64,000 bases of DNA from Lachnospiraceae bacterium. Its GTDB lineage: Bacteria > Bacillota_A > Clostridia > Lachnospirales > Lachnospiraceae. The number at the start of each line of letters is the position of its first letter. Position 1 is the first letter of the stretch. Where the stretch lies: assembly GCA_009911175.1 (NCBI GenBank), contig QXWX01000001.1, positions 62,001 to 126,000 of the forward strand, in the 5' to 3' direction. Shown here one piece after another: positions 16,292-25,771 of this stretch. Position numbers and translations under genes: made by a program. The notes under the pieces were generated by a model. That model was not told the DNA's origin, made no database searches, and saw only the letters and a program-made list of their open reading frames with translations.

Positions 16292-17842
16292 CTACTCTAC
16301 CGCATAAACAGTAGACATATCCTGTACATACAGCGGATAGAACTTATATCCGTCGAACCGGTCGCTGATCGCGACCATATTTGCCAGATCCTGGATATAT
16401 ACGTTTGCCGCGCGCTCGGTCAGGATTCCTTCCGCCTCTTTATACAGCTTTACCTTCTCCTCTTCATCTGTGGTCGCGATCGCTTCCTGGAAGACCCTGT
16501 CATATTCCTCATCGCTGAACTTGATGAAATTCCCGTGGCCATCTGTCGTAAAGCGTTCCAGCATTGCCCGGGCGGACAGATTGGAAGCGTCCACTCCGAC
16601 CACTGTAGATTCAAATTCGCTGTTGGCATAGACATCCTCCAGCCATGCTTCCCACTCTACCGGCTTGATGGTCGCATTGACGCCGATATTTTTCAGCTGC
16701 TCCACGATCACCTGTGCCGTGTCCACATGGGGCTTGTCCGCCGCGCTGACCGTGATCTCCAGATCAAATCCGTCGGCATATCCTGCTTCCTTCAGAAGAT
16801 CCTTTGCCTTCTCATAGTCTTGCTCATAGTAAGTGGAATATTCCTCGTCAAAATACTTTTTCAGCCCCGGATACATGCTGGTTCCGATCCGCACGCCTTT
16901 TCCGTCCGCGATCATATCCATGATCTCCTGGGGATCAATGGCATAGCAGAGCGCCTGCCGTACTTTCTCGTTATTCAGCGGTTCCACGGAATTGTTCAGA
17001 TACAATGCCTGCACCAGGTTCATGGTTCCTTCTTCCACATGGAAGCCTTCTGTCAGCTCCGCCGCCTGACTTGTCGTCAGTCGCATGGCCATATCGATCG
17101 AACCGCCTTTTAAGTTGGTCACCAGCATATCAGCATCCGCTACTACCCGAAATTCCACCTCATCCAGATGCGCCTTCTCACCCCAGTAATCCTCATTTTT
17201 CACAATGATCACATTTTCCTGAGGATTCCTGGAATCGTACTTGAAGGGGCCGGTCCCGATGGGATCCGTCTCCAACTCTTCATAATCCTTCGGCACGATG
17301 GCGGTGGTCATGTACGCCAAAAATTCCGTATTGGCCTCTGACAAATGGATCTCTACCGTCTTCTCATCCGGGATCTCCACACTCTCTACAATAGAATACG
17401 CCGATACCAATGGATCCCCATTTGACGTATCGGCGCATTTATCAATTGAATATTTAACATCCTCAGCAGTCACAGTGTTCCCATTGTGAAACTTCACGCC
17501 TTCGCGGAGTGTAAATGTATACACCTTCGCGTCCTCGGAAATCTCGTAGGATTCTGCGAGTGCTTCGATCAAATTACCATCACTGTCCGGCTTTACCAGA
17601 CCTTCGTAAATGTTAAATAAAACCTCTTTTGTTCCTGCCGATACTGCTCTGTGTGGGTCAAGACTGTCGAGATCCTGGGAAATACCAACCTTGATACTTC
17701 CACCCTCGACCGGGTTTTTACTCTTCGGAAGCTCATTCTCCGTTGTAGACTCGGGCTCCTTCTTGTCACCTGAGCATCCGCTCAGTGCAACAGATACTGC
17801 CATCGTAAGCATCAAAAGAATACTTGTGATTCTTCTTTTCAT
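16292..17842 (-). CDS. ABC transporter substrate-binding lipoprotein, family 5 (peptide/nickel type)
   Basis: 516 residues. The signal ends in ALSGC near residue 23, a lipobox. The mature protein shows family 5 blocks: DLDSLDPHRAVSAGTKEVLFNIYEGLV, YTFTLREGVKFHNGNTVTAEDVKYSI, GTGPFKYDSRNPQENVIIVKNEDYWGE and VRQALCYAIDPQEI. It is the first gene of the five-gene importer operon and sets its specificity, which cannot be told from sequence by eye: di/oligopeptide, nickel chelate or a sugar are all possible. Confidence 0.9.
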   Translation of the reverse strand: MKRRITSILLMLTMAVSVALSGCSGDKKEPESTTENELPKSKNPVEGGSIKVGISQDLDSLDPHRAVSAGTKEVLFNIYEGLVKPDSDGNLIEALAESYEISEDAKVYTFTLREGVKFHNGNTVTAEDVKYSIDKCADTSNGDPLVSAYSIVESVEIPDEKTVEIHLSEANTEFLAYMTTAIVPKDYEELETDPIGTGPFKYDSRNPQENVIIVKNEDYWGEKAHLDEVEFRVVADADMLVTNLKGGSIDMAMRLTTSQAAELTEGFHVEEGTMNLVQALYLNNSVEPLNNEKVRQALCYAIDPQEIMDMIADGKGVRIGTSMYPGLKKYFDEEYSTYYEQDYEKAKDLLKEAGYADGFDLEITVSAADKPHVDTAQVIVEQLKNIGVNATIKPVEWEAWLEDVYANSEFESTVVGVDASNLSARAMLERFTTDGHGNFIKFSDEEYDRVFQEAIATTDEEEKVKLYKEAEGILTERAANVYIQDLANMVAISDRFDGYKFYPLYVQDMSTVYAVE

Positions 17843-17923
17843 GTTTTGTCTCCTTCTTCAAATAACCTCCATTATTAAATTGTCAATTTTATTTTAAAGT
17901 AAGAAACGCGGTTTGGCAAGTTT

Positions 17924-18307
17924 TTATTTGGGTACAATTTTATCTCCATATTTTCCGCAATGCAAAAACCCACCATTCCCTTGTTTTAGTTTCCCTTCAT
18001 CCGATAATTTACTGAATTCATTTTCTATCCTGCTGATTATATCAACAGTTATACTCAACCGATGATGTCCGGGCAAAATCCGTTTTATACTTAGATATGG
18101 TACATCTTTAATAATTACAACTGTATCCAGCGTCAGAGATGGACAATTTTTCATGAAATTGGTCATATTTATCTTGAACATTTTGAAGGTGATTTTATGA
18201 CATATAAGGAAAAAGAGGCAGAAGCCCTTTTTTGCTAAATACAGTATTGCGCCTCCACCATTAATTAATATTACAAATTGTAAATCCCCTTCGGATATTG
18301 CTGACAA
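17924..18307 (-). CDS. Unrecognised AT-rich reading frame, possibly a decayed gene
   Basis: An open frame of 127 codons starting with TTG, with no good ribosome binding site, AT-rich compared with its neighbours. The second half (DTVVIIKDVPYLSIKRILPG and ISRIENEFSKLSDEGKLKQ) reads like real protein with an amphipathic, winged-helix-like end, but I recognise no family. It lies between the importer operon and the riboswitch promoter in a stretch of 927 bases that otherwise holds only the promoter, riboswitch and leader. It may be a remnant or a chance frame. Confidence 0.25.
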   Translation of the reverse strand: MSAISEGDLQFVILINGGGAILYLAKKGFCLFFLICHKITFKMFKINMTNFMKNCPSLTLDTVVIIKDVPYLSIKRILPGHHRLSITVDIISRIENEFSKLSDEGKLKQGNGGFLHCGKYGDKIVPK

Positions 18308-18396
18308 TTTTTACGTTTGTCCGCACCCTCTCTTGTCATTATGCACAATTTTCCCCTCTCATTTCACAGCACTTTTCACATATTTTTCAAAACATC

Positions 18397-18425
18397 TTGA
18401 CATCAATCATAAGCCGCCTTATAAT
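18397..18425 (+). promoter_or_regulatory. Consensus sigma-A promoter of the purine salvage operon
   Basis: TTGACA at 18397-18402 and TATAAT at 18420-18425 are both exact consensus with a 17-base spacer. Transcription should start near 18432, just before the aptamer. A perfect promoter implies that control is left to the RNA switch downstream. Confidence 0.9.
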
Positions 18426-18439
18426 GACACCTAGAAATT

Positions 18440-18549
18440 AGCTTGTATAAGTTCATGATCGGATGAGCGTGTCTACCAACTGCCGTAACAGTTGACTACA
18501 AGTCTTTGGGATACCCGAAGATTTTTAGTTGATTGTTACGGCAGTTTTT
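18440..18549 (+). promoter_or_regulatory. Purine riboswitch (guanine-type pocket) with overlapping intrinsic terminator, apparent ON switch
   Basis: P1 CTTGTA (18442-18447) pairs with TACAAG (18497-18502). The three-way junction holds TAA at J1/2, P2 GTTCAT/ATGAGC, J2/3 GTGTCTACC (18469-18477), P3 AACTGCC..AGTT (18478-18493) and GACTA at J3/1 (18494-18498). The base equivalent to C74 is C18496, the guanine-type choice, and U22, U47 and U51 equivalents are kept; only position 48 differs (G for U). The P3/J3-1 strand 18478-18495 is complementary over about 18 bases, including a perfect 13, to 18529-18546, which is followed by TTTTT. The terminator therefore competes with the folded aptamer, so ligand binding should allow transcription of the deaminase and permease genes. 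Confidence 0.85.
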
Positions 18550-18769
18550 ATGTTTCCATAAACTTGGCTGCCGACATGGGAAACGAAACCTGACACGTCT
18601 GTCATATGCATATTCCTTTGCGCGCGGGATAGTGCAATACCATTCCTGAATCTTATCTGATCGGTATACTGACATACCGACGCAATTTCACACAGCAAAA
18701 TTTAAACACGATTTATTTCAGTAAAAGTCCCCGCAGCAAGTTTCGAGGGAATAAATTTGGAGGAAAATC

Positions 18770-20128
18770 ATGAGCAGTTTATTGATTAAAAATGCTTCTG
18801 CCATTGTAACCTGTGATAAAAATGATGCCGTATTAGAGGATTCCCATATCCTGATTGAGGACGGCGTCATTACATACATGGGCTGTGAGCCTAAGTCAGC
18901 GGACGAGACCATCGACGCTGCCGGCTGTATCGTCTATCCCGGATTGATCAACACGCACCATCACCTTTACCAGACGTTCAGCCGCAATCTGCCCCAGGTG
19001 CAGAATATGGAGCTGTTTGACTGGCTGACCACGCTCTACGAGATCTGGAAAAACCTGGACGGCGACATCATTTACCAAAGCTCCATAACCGGGATGGGCG
19101 AATTGTTAAAGACAGGCTGTACCACCTGCTTTGACCATCATTACGTCTTTCCCGGCGGCAATTCCGGAACGCTTCTGGAATCCCAGTTTGCCGCGGCACG
19201 GGAGCTGGGCATCCGGTTCTACGCATCCAGGGGAAGCATGGACCTGAGCAAAAAGGACGGAGGACTGCCGCCGGACAGCGTGGTTCAGACCGTGGATGAG
19301 ATCTTAAAGGATTCCCGCAACGCGGTAGAAACATACCACGATCCGGCGCCGTTTTCCATGGAAATGGTGGCGCTGGCTCCCTGTTCCCCGTTCAGCGCCA
19401 GTGAAGATCTCTACCGTCAGTCCGCGATCCTGGCAAGGGAGCTGGGCGTGCGCCTGCATACGCATCTGTGCGAGACCATAGATGAGGAAAATTATGTACT
19501 TGGGAAATACGGAAAACGTCCGCTGTCCTATATGGCGGATATGAATTGGGTCGGAGACGACGTCTGGTACGCACACGGAATCCACTTTAATGATGAGGAG
19601 CTGGCGCTGCTGGCAAAAACCGGAACCGGTGTCGCGCACTGCCCCATCTCCAATATGAAGCTCTCCTCTGGTATCTGCCGGATTCCTGATATGCTGAAGC
19701 TCGGGGTTCCGGTTGGCCTGGCGGTAGACGGAAGCGCAAGCAACGACGGCTCCAATCTCCTGGAGGAACTGCGCACGGCATTCCTGCTGCACCGTCTTCA
19801 TTCCAGCAAGCTGGCTCCCAGCGGATATGACGTGCTGAAAATAGCCACCAACGGCAGCGCAAAGGTGCTGGGCCGTGAGGACATCGGATCTCTGGAAACG
19901 GGAAAAGCAGGAGATCTGTTCCTGATCCGCAGAAACCGTCTGGAGCTGGTCGGCGCCGACCTAGATGTAAAGTCCATGCTCGGTACTGTCGGCATAAAGG
20001 GCGCAGTGGACTACACCGTCGTAAACGGAAAGGTCGTGGTGAAAAACGGGGAACTTGTGGGAATTGATGAAGAAAAAGAAATCAGGGTCGGCAGAGAACT
20101 TGTCAATGATTACCTGAATCGGATCTGA
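18770..20128 (+). CDS. 8-oxoguanine deaminase-like amidohydrolase
   Basis: 452 residues of a metal-dependent amidohydrolase. Metal ligands are visible at THHHLYQT (H63/H65), LHTHLCE (H230/H232), AHGIHF (H269) and VDGSASND (D320). The run SRGSMDLSKKDGGLPPDSV (about 153-171) and ELFDWLTTLYEIW are what I know from 8-oxoguanine deaminases, which turn 8-oxoguanine into urate; isocytosine or guanine are possible alternative substrates. It follows a purine riboswitch and precedes a purine permease, which supports purine deamination. AATTTGGAGG precedes the ATG. The leader between switch and start is about 220 bases and shows nothing else clear. Confidence 0.85.
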   Translation: MSSLLIKNASAIVTCDKNDAVLEDSHILIEDGVITYMGCEPKSADETIDAAGCIVYPGLINTHHHLYQTFSRNLPQVQNMELFDWLTTLYEIWKNLDGDIIYQSSITGMGELLKTGCTTCFDHHYVFPGGNSGTLLESQFAAARELGIRFYASRGSMDLSKKDGGLPPDSVVQTVDEILKDSRNAVETYHDPAPFSMEMVALAPCSPFSASEDLYRQSAILARELGVRLHTHLCETIDEENYVLGKYGKRPLSYMADMNWVGDDVWYAHGIHFNDEELALLAKTGTGVAHCPISNMKLSSGICRIPDMLKLGVPVGLAVDGSASNDGSNLLEELRTAFLLHRLHSSKLAPSGYDVLKIATNGSAKVLGREDIGSLETGKAGDLFLIRRNRLELVGADLDVKSMLGTVGIKGAVDYTVVNGKVVVKNGELVGIDEEKEIRVGRELVNDYLNRI

Positions 20129-20230
20129 TCGGCCAAACCCCTGCGGCATTTTGAAATGATATTCTGCCGTGATAAATGAGATGCCTTTTGGCTGTACTTT
20201 ATCGGATTCTATATGAGGAGGATATAGATT

Positions 20231-21610
20231 ATGAGTGAAATCCAGGAAAATAAAACCAAAAATGAAATCGACCGTGAAATGGTCTACCAGCTTGACGGAA
20301 GACCAGGGCTTGCCACAGCAGTTCCGCTGGGCCTGCAGCATGTACTTGCCATGTTTACATCCAACCTGGCCCCCATCCTGATCATTGCCGGGGTCTGCAG
20401 CTTATCCGGCGCCGATACGGTCATCATGGTGCAGTGCGCCATGTTCGTATCCGGCCTGACCACATTTATCCAGTTATACCCATTGAAACTTGGAAAGAAT
20501 TATCAGGTGGGAGCAAAGCTTCCCATCGTAATGGGGACCTCGTTTACCTTCGTCCCCACCGCCTCCGCCATCGGGGCAGCAGGAGGGATCGGAGCTGTCC
20601 TGGGCGGCTGCATGGCGGGAAGCCTGGTAGAAGTATTTATGGGCTTCTTCTACAAATATATCCGCCGCTTTTTCCCGCCCCTGGTCGTAGGCTGTACCCT
20701 GGTCACCATCGGGGTCAACCTGCTGGGGATCGGCGTGGATTATTTTGCAGGCGGGGCAGGCGCCGCTGATTACAGCTCCCTGCAGAATCTCGGCGTGGCG
20801 TTCTTCGTGCTGGCCATTGTCATCCTGCTCCAGCGCTTTGGAAAGGGACTGGCCAAAAATTCCGCAATCCTGATCGGGCTGGTGGCAGGCTATGTTCTTG
20901 CCGCAGTTTTGGGGATGGTCGATACATCACCCATTGCGGATGCCAAATGGTTCGGCCTGCCGCTTCCGTTCCAGTTCCATCTGGAATTCCAGCTTCCGGC
21001 GATCCTCAGCTTTGCGGCGTTGTTTGTAACCTCCGGACTGGAAACCATCGGAAATACTTCCGGAATCACGATTGCGGGATTTGACCGGGAGGCAACGGAA
21101 AAAGAAACCTCCGGCGCCATCCTCGCGGATGCCCTCGGCTCTACAACCGCCGCCATCTTCAATGCGCTGCCGAACACTGCCTTCGGACAGAACGCAGGAA
21201 TCGTTTCCATGACAAAGGTGGTCAACAGATGGTGCATTGCAACCGGTGCGTTTATCCTGATGATATCCGGGTTTTTCCCGAAGCTGGGCGCTCTATTTTC
21301 AGCCATCCCCAACGCGGTGCTCGGCGGAGCGATCATTACCGTATTCGGCATGATCCTGATCAACGGGATCAAGATGATCTCCAAAGCAGGCTTCAGCGAG
21401 AGAAATATTCTCGTGATGGGACTGACTTTCGCATTCGGCATGGGCGTACCCGGACACCCGGAGGCTGTCGCACAGCTTCCGTCGGCACTGCAGTTCATCT
21501 TTAATGATCCTGTTACGGCAACCTGTATTATCGCGATCCTGGCAAATATCCTGTTCCCGCTTAAGGATGAGAGTGATATTGCGAAGGCTAAGGAAGCGAT
21601 GCTTGGATAA
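20231..21610 (+). CDS. NCS2 family purine (xanthine/uric acid-type) permease
   Basis: 459 residues with about 12-14 membrane helices. NCS2 signatures: GLQHVLAMF near the N-terminus (QH motif, residue about 37), VMGTSFTFVP, TSGLETIGNTSGI and LPNTAFGQNAGIVSMTKVVNRW in the NAT motif region. Members import xanthine, urate or guanine by proton symport. It is 102 bases after the deaminase stop with AGGAGG before its ATG, so it is in the riboswitch-controlled operon. Either import of damaged purine or export of the deaminated product would make sense. Confidence 0.9.
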   Translation: MSEIQENKTKNEIDREMVYQLDGRPGLATAVPLGLQHVLAMFTSNLAPILIIAGVCSLSGADTVIMVQCAMFVSGLTTFIQLYPLKLGKNYQVGAKLPIVMGTSFTFVPTASAIGAAGGIGAVLGGCMAGSLVEVFMGFFYKYIRRFFPPLVVGCTLVTIGVNLLGIGVDYFAGGAGAADYSSLQNLGVAFFVLAIVILLQRFGKGLAKNSAILIGLVAGYVLAAVLGMVDTSPIADAKWFGLPLPFQFHLEFQLPAILSFAALFVTSGLETIGNTSGITIAGFDREATEKETSGAILADALGSTTAAIFNALPNTAFGQNAGIVSMTKVVNRWCIATGAFILMISGFFPKLGALFSAIPNAVLGGAIITVFGMILINGIKMISKAGFSERNILVMGLTFAFGMGVPGHPEAVAQLPSALQFIFNDPVTATCIIAILANILFPLKDESDIAKAKEAMLG

Positions 21611-21710
21611 ATCCGACATGGGCGGGCCTGGCCTGGGCAGATCGGATTGGAACGTTTGTCCAAATGCATGGAACCTGCGGTTGTCGGTTTCTTTGCAGGC
21701 AATTGTGTAA

Positions 21711-21760
21711 AAAAGCAGCACATCCCCTCTGTAAATCCAGAAGAGACGTGCTGTTTTTTT
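21711..21760 (+). terminator. Intrinsic terminator of the deaminase-permease operon
   Basis: CAGCAC at 21716-21721 pairs with GTGCTG at 21748-21753, extended by A/T pairing, and is followed by seven or more T. The rest of the 324-base gap 21611-21934 shows no gene or clear signal. Confidence 0.85.
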
Positions 21761-21934
21761 CGTATTTCCAGTCAGGAGCTGCCGCAAACGAATGCTATAC
21801 AAATAGCACAGGATAAATTTGTAGATGATTTTGCGACAGTTCCATCAATTCACTGGGCATCGTCGAGACTTTTTGACCTGTGCAGCCGGAGCAATAGGCA
21901 AGCCAAGATGTGTCAGTTATTTTTCTACAACTCC

Positions 21935-23275
21935 TTACTTTACCGGAAGAAATTCAGAATGATACGCCCCGGCCGCGATCATCCCGGCCAGTGCTGCCCC
22001 GTATGCCGCTTCTTCCTTTTGCTCTGCCAGCTCCAGCCGCATGGAAAATCGTTCGGCCATGATCTCCCGCAAATACCGGTTCCTGCGCAGCCCGTTTCCC
22101 GAAACGATCATCGTCTTTTTTTCTCCGACGATTCCCTTTTCCATTTTCAGGTACATCTGATACAGTTCATCGGCCATTCCCTCCAGGACGCCTCTCGTCA
22201 GGGCGCTGGGCGTAAAATTATCCGTTCCGATATTTCCAATGCTTCCCTTAAGCTCCGGGCAGTCTCTCGTCCCGGAAAAACAGGTATCTACGTTTAGCCT
22301 TTCCTGCCCTTCCTCTTCTGTCTCCAGCAGATGCTCCATCATGCGGTAGGGATCCACATCCTCCGCGCCCATTGCCTTTCCTGTCTGTCTAAAAAAATCT
22401 GCCAGAAGCGCATAAGCTCTGCCGCCGCAAAGGGAGGAGCCGCAAAGGATACAGCTGTCCTTGATAAACGGCCTTGTTTCCACCCCTTCTGCCGCAAAGT
22501 ATTTCTCGGAGTAAACAGATACCTGGCCGCCGGTTCCCATGTTCACCAGAATGGAGTTCCGGACATTTTTCACAGAGCCAAGGAAACTTGCCTGATTGTC
22601 GCCTGTCGCGACGCAGACCGGAATTTCCCGGCAGTTCCCCAAAATCCGAAATTCATCCGTCACTTCCGGAAGCATTCCGCAATCCAGATGCAGATTGTCA
22701 AAGACCTCTTTTTGAAAGCGGCATTTCCGGACATCATAAAGCCCAAGCCCCGCCGCATTTCCTGCGTGGAGCAGCGGGCTATTTCTCTCTGTCAGCACCA
22801 TTCCCAGATAATCCGCGATCGTGCACAGGCTGACCGCCGTCTCAGGCACCAGCCCTGCCATACTGTTGTAGATATGGGTTGCCATCCCGTAACCGGTATA
22901 TAGCTTAACACCATATATCTCTTCCAGCATCCCGCAGACACTTCTGCCGGCCCCGCATGGTATATTTCCTCTTCCATCCTGCCAGGTATATAAAGGGCTG
23001 ACATGCCGGCCTTCCTGATCCGTATAGACGATTCCGTGCATCTGTCCCGTCAGTCCGATCACTCCGATATCTGGATATTCTTTCAGGATATCCTCCAGCA
23101 GTTCTTCGGACTTTCTCAGGATCACCGCCGGGTCCTGAAGCTTTTCCCAGGGATTTTCGGTTTCTATAAAGCTGCCGTTGCTGATCGTAAAGGATTTTTC
23201 CACCCTTCTTGAATCGCTCTCCGCAACGACCGCGCTGATCGTTGTGGTCCCGATGTCAATTCCTATCGCTCTCAT
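21935..23275 (-). CDS. FGGY family carbohydrate kinase, sedoheptulokinase-like
   Basis: 446 residues. The N-terminal phosphate loop is GIDIGTTTISAVV; GLTGQMHGIVY and LYTWQDGR fit sedoheptulokinase better than xylulokinase. ATP-site blocks are LVNMGTGGQVSVYS and IVSGNGLRRNRYLREIM. It would phosphorylate a ketose such as sedoheptulose at O-7. It is convergent with the permease gene and lies 36 bases after the AAA/PD-(D/E)XK gene stop on the same strand, but the two are not obviously related in function. Confidence 0.8.
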   Translation of the reverse strand: MRAIGIDIGTTTISAVVAESDSRRVEKSFTISNGSFIETENPWEKLQDPAVILRKSEELLEDILKEYPDIGVIGLTGQMHGIVYTDQEGRHVSPLYTWQDGRGNIPCGAGRSVCGMLEEIYGVKLYTGYGMATHIYNSMAGLVPETAVSLCTIADYLGMVLTERNSPLLHAGNAAGLGLYDVRKCRFQKEVFDNLHLDCGMLPEVTDEFRILGNCREIPVCVATGDNQASFLGSVKNVRNSILVNMGTGGQVSVYSEKYFAAEGVETRPFIKDSCILCGSSLCGGRAYALLADFFRQTGKAMGAEDVDPYRMMEHLLETEEEGQERLNVDTCFSGTRDCPELKGSIGNIGTDNFTPSALTRGVLEGMADELYQMYLKMEKGIVGEKKTMIVSGNGLRRNRYLREIMAERFSMRLELAEQKEEAAYGAALAGMIAAGAYHSEFLPVK

Positions 23276-23311
23276 GATGTACCTCCGTTTTTCCGAGCGC
23301 GCACTCCCGAA

Positions 23312-25012
23312 TCAGGAAGCACACCTTACCTTGCATTTCTTTTTCCAGCAGGCGATTCCATATTTGATAACCGTATCCATGCCGTCTTCTATCAGCTTTG
23401 CGGCATATTCCTTTTTTTCAATCTGTCTCAGGGCCTCTTCACAGCCCGCCTCCAGGTCTCCATTATCCGAATACTTGATCTCGATCACGATCCCTGTCTC
23501 TTTTTCTCCTCCTGCCTCCACCAGTATATCGCTGTATCCTATCCCGGATTCTGCGTTAGAGCTGATTTCCCACTCTCCTCGGTAGCTTAATAAACCTAAA
23601 AGTATGCCGTGATAAAAATTTTCTTTTTTTTCCTTTTGTACTGCTGTATCCCGAATGCTGATCGTTTTCTTCAGATAAATATTAAACTGCTTCTCTATGG
23701 TGTCTGGATCCGCTTTGACAAACGCATCGCAAAATGCGTCTAATTTCATTTTATCTTTTCGTGTCTCATCATGAAACCAGTCCTGTATCTGTTCAATAAA
23801 TATTTTTCGTATTTCCTGATTCGGTATGACCAATTGGTATATGCCTTCTTTTGCTTTTCCGCATTTCGTCAGATACCCGGCAGTAAAAAGTATGCTCCAA
23901 ACATGATCCACACTTCTGTACAGATCACGATATGTCAGTTCCTGTCTGATCTTTTTTCCTATGCTTTCCCCGCAGATCAGCTGCTCAATTTCCCTGCGGG
24001 TATTCTGACCGGCCATCTGCAGGAATTTTCGGATAATTTCATTGCCGCTTGTATTCATCCAGAAAGCCTGCGGTTCTGCGTCCGGTTCGGACATCAGCAG
24101 ATCAACATAATTAATCACATCCCATGGACAGTATACATCTGCATTTCCAATACTATAACCATCATACCATTCTTTCACTTTCCGGTATGCATCCTCTACC
24201 CCATAGAATTTAAGAATCGCTCTCACTTCCTGGTCTGTGAAGCCAAAGTATTCATGGAACCGGACATTTGTAACCGAGAATACTTTAAAATTATTCAAGC
24301 CTGTAAAAATACTTTCTTTTGCAATCCGCAGACATCCTGTTAATATGGCAAACTTAAGGCTTTCATTTCCTTTCAATGCCCGGCTGAACATATTTCGTAT
24401 CAAGCTGACCATCTCATCATAATAGCCTCCCTGATCCGATTTATCCAGCGGAACATCATACTCATCAATCAGCAGGATCACTTTTTGTCCATAATGCTTA
24501 CAAAGAAGCCGGGACAGAATCCAAAGGCTGCTCCTGAGCACTTCCTCGGACATGATAAATCCCTGCTGCCCCTTCGGATCAATCTTGATCAACTGCGCAT
24601 ACTGCTTTTTTTCCTCTTCCGTAAGCCGGCTGCTCTCCATCAGAAATGAAAATCTAAGCGCCTCATTTCCAACCACAGAACACAATGCGTCTTTTGCACC
24701 TTCATAATCTCTGGCTTCCGTATCCTTCAAAGTAACGGCAATGACCGGGAACTTTCCCATAAACTTCTGGCACAGCTCTGATTCTTTCGCAATCTCCAAT
24801 CCGTCAAAAAGCGTACTGTCGCATCCATACTCAAAGAATGCTTTCAACATATTCATATTCAGCGTTTTTCCGAATCTCCTTGGGCGGGTGAACAGATTCA
24901 CTTCCCCCCAATGATTCAATAACTCTGTTATCAATCCAGTTTTATCCACGTAGTAAAAATTTTCTGTCCGAAGTTTTTCAAAATTATCAATACCGACCGG
25001 CAGCTTTTTCAT
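23312..25012 (-). CDS. AAA-ATPase-like protein with C-terminal PD-(D/E)XK nuclease domain
   Basis: 566 residues from ATG 25012, which has AGGAG 7 bases upstream; the frame is open to 25057 without a site. The N-terminal domain begins KLPVGIDNFEKLRTENFYYVDKT, with Walker A-like RPRRFGKTLNMNML and Walker B ILLIDEYDVPLD. The C-terminal domain carries GYSDILVEAGGEKETGIVIEIKYSD, a PD-(D/E)XK core (Asp, then Glu-X-Lys). Such proteins (AAA-ATPase_like plus PDDEXK_9 layout) are frequent, often in many copies, in Bacteroides and gut Clostridia; their biological job is not established, with mobile or defence roles suspected. Confidence 0.85.
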   Translation of the reverse strand: MKKLPVGIDNFEKLRTENFYYVDKTGLITELLNHWGEVNLFTRPRRFGKTLNMNMLKAFFEYGCDSTLFDGLEIAKESELCQKFMGKFPVIAVTLKDTEARDYEGAKDALCSVVGNEALRFSFLMESSRLTEEEKKQYAQLIKIDPKGQQGFIMSEEVLRSSLWILSRLLCKHYGQKVILLIDEYDVPLDKSDQGGYYDEMVSLIRNMFSRALKGNESLKFAILTGCLRIAKESIFTGLNNFKVFSVTNVRFHEYFGFTDQEVRAILKFYGVEDAYRKVKEWYDGYSIGNADVYCPWDVINYVDLLMSEPDAEPQAFWMNTSGNEIIRKFLQMAGQNTRREIEQLICGESIGKKIRQELTYRDLYRSVDHVWSILFTAGYLTKCGKAKEGIYQLVIPNQEIRKIFIEQIQDWFHDETRKDKMKLDAFCDAFVKADPDTIEKQFNIYLKKTISIRDTAVQKEKKENFYHGILLGLLSYRGEWEISSNAESGIGYSDILVEAGGEKETGIVIEIKYSDNGDLEAGCEEALRQIEKKEYAAKLIEDGMDTVIKYGIACWKKKCKVRCAS

Positions 25013-25134
25013 ATCTTCTCCTGTTCCATTGTAGTCATACTTATGAAATGTCTCCATACAGTTTCTTAGCTTAAACAGTATTTTAGCATTATCAATTCAG
25101 CTGTGCAATGAAATTATTGATTTTATCTTGTCCG

Positions 25135-25174
25135 AAACATCAGGCAGTCTTTCTATATGACCTGCCTGATGTTT
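25135..25174. terminator. Strong 13-bp hairpin, terminator-like
   Basis: AAACATCAGGCAG at 25135-25147 is exactly complementary to 25162-25174 with a 14-base loop; short T/A runs flank both sides. It lies between the decayed ATPase gene (stop 25190) and the AAA/PD-(D/E)XK gene. Confidence 0.65.
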
Positions 25175-25189
25175 TGAGTCTGCTATTTT

Positions 25190-25616
25190 TTAATCCCAGA
25201 TAATGAACTTCATGAATCTTTTTACCGCATTGAACACTTTTGCGGACAAATATGCCTTTGCCAGTTTTTTCTTGGAATAGCACCAGACCGGATTTTCTTT
25301 TGTTTTATCTGTCAGGAATCTGGTAAAGAACTGTTCCCAACTGGCATATTCACTACTGTCGATATATTCTTCCGGCTGCTGAAGGATTGATGTACTATTG
25401 ATTTGCCGAAACACATTCTATATGTTTTTGTTTGGAGAATTCTGTAAAAAACTGATAGCCGCTGTTCGAGCCAAATCTTCTGTACTCACGAATCAGATCA
25501 ATCAATACCGTTTTTCCAGAACCGCTGTCTCCTGTAAAAATCGTAATGTTTCTTTTTATCCGGAAGTCGTATTTCACCTTCCTGGTTTCTACAATTACCC
25601 TGTACGCACCTTTCAT
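25190..25616 (-). pseudogene. Decayed P-loop ATPase gene with internal deletions
   Basis: A good start (GAGGAG then ATG at 25616) gives MKGAYRVIVETRKVKYDFRI and Walker A GDSGSGKTVLIDLIREY, then jumps to what should be a middle segment (NSGYQFFTEF to CVSANQ) and stops. The tail continues in another frame (QPEEYIDSSEYASWEQFFTRFLTDKTKENP, about 25190-25390). From memory the intact family, common in gut Clostridia, is 200-plus residues long, so about half is missing. The function of the intact family is unknown to me. Confidence 0.7.
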
Positions 25617-25771
25617 TTTTCGCTACTCCTCATAAATGATTGTAAGCATAACATACATCCTCATTTTTTCACAATGATAGCGATTCTGTACGGACCTGTA
25701 AACACTATGCTTTTATGTGCATCCTCCTGACCGATCAGCGTAGTATTCAGCCGGGATGTGACACGGAACCA

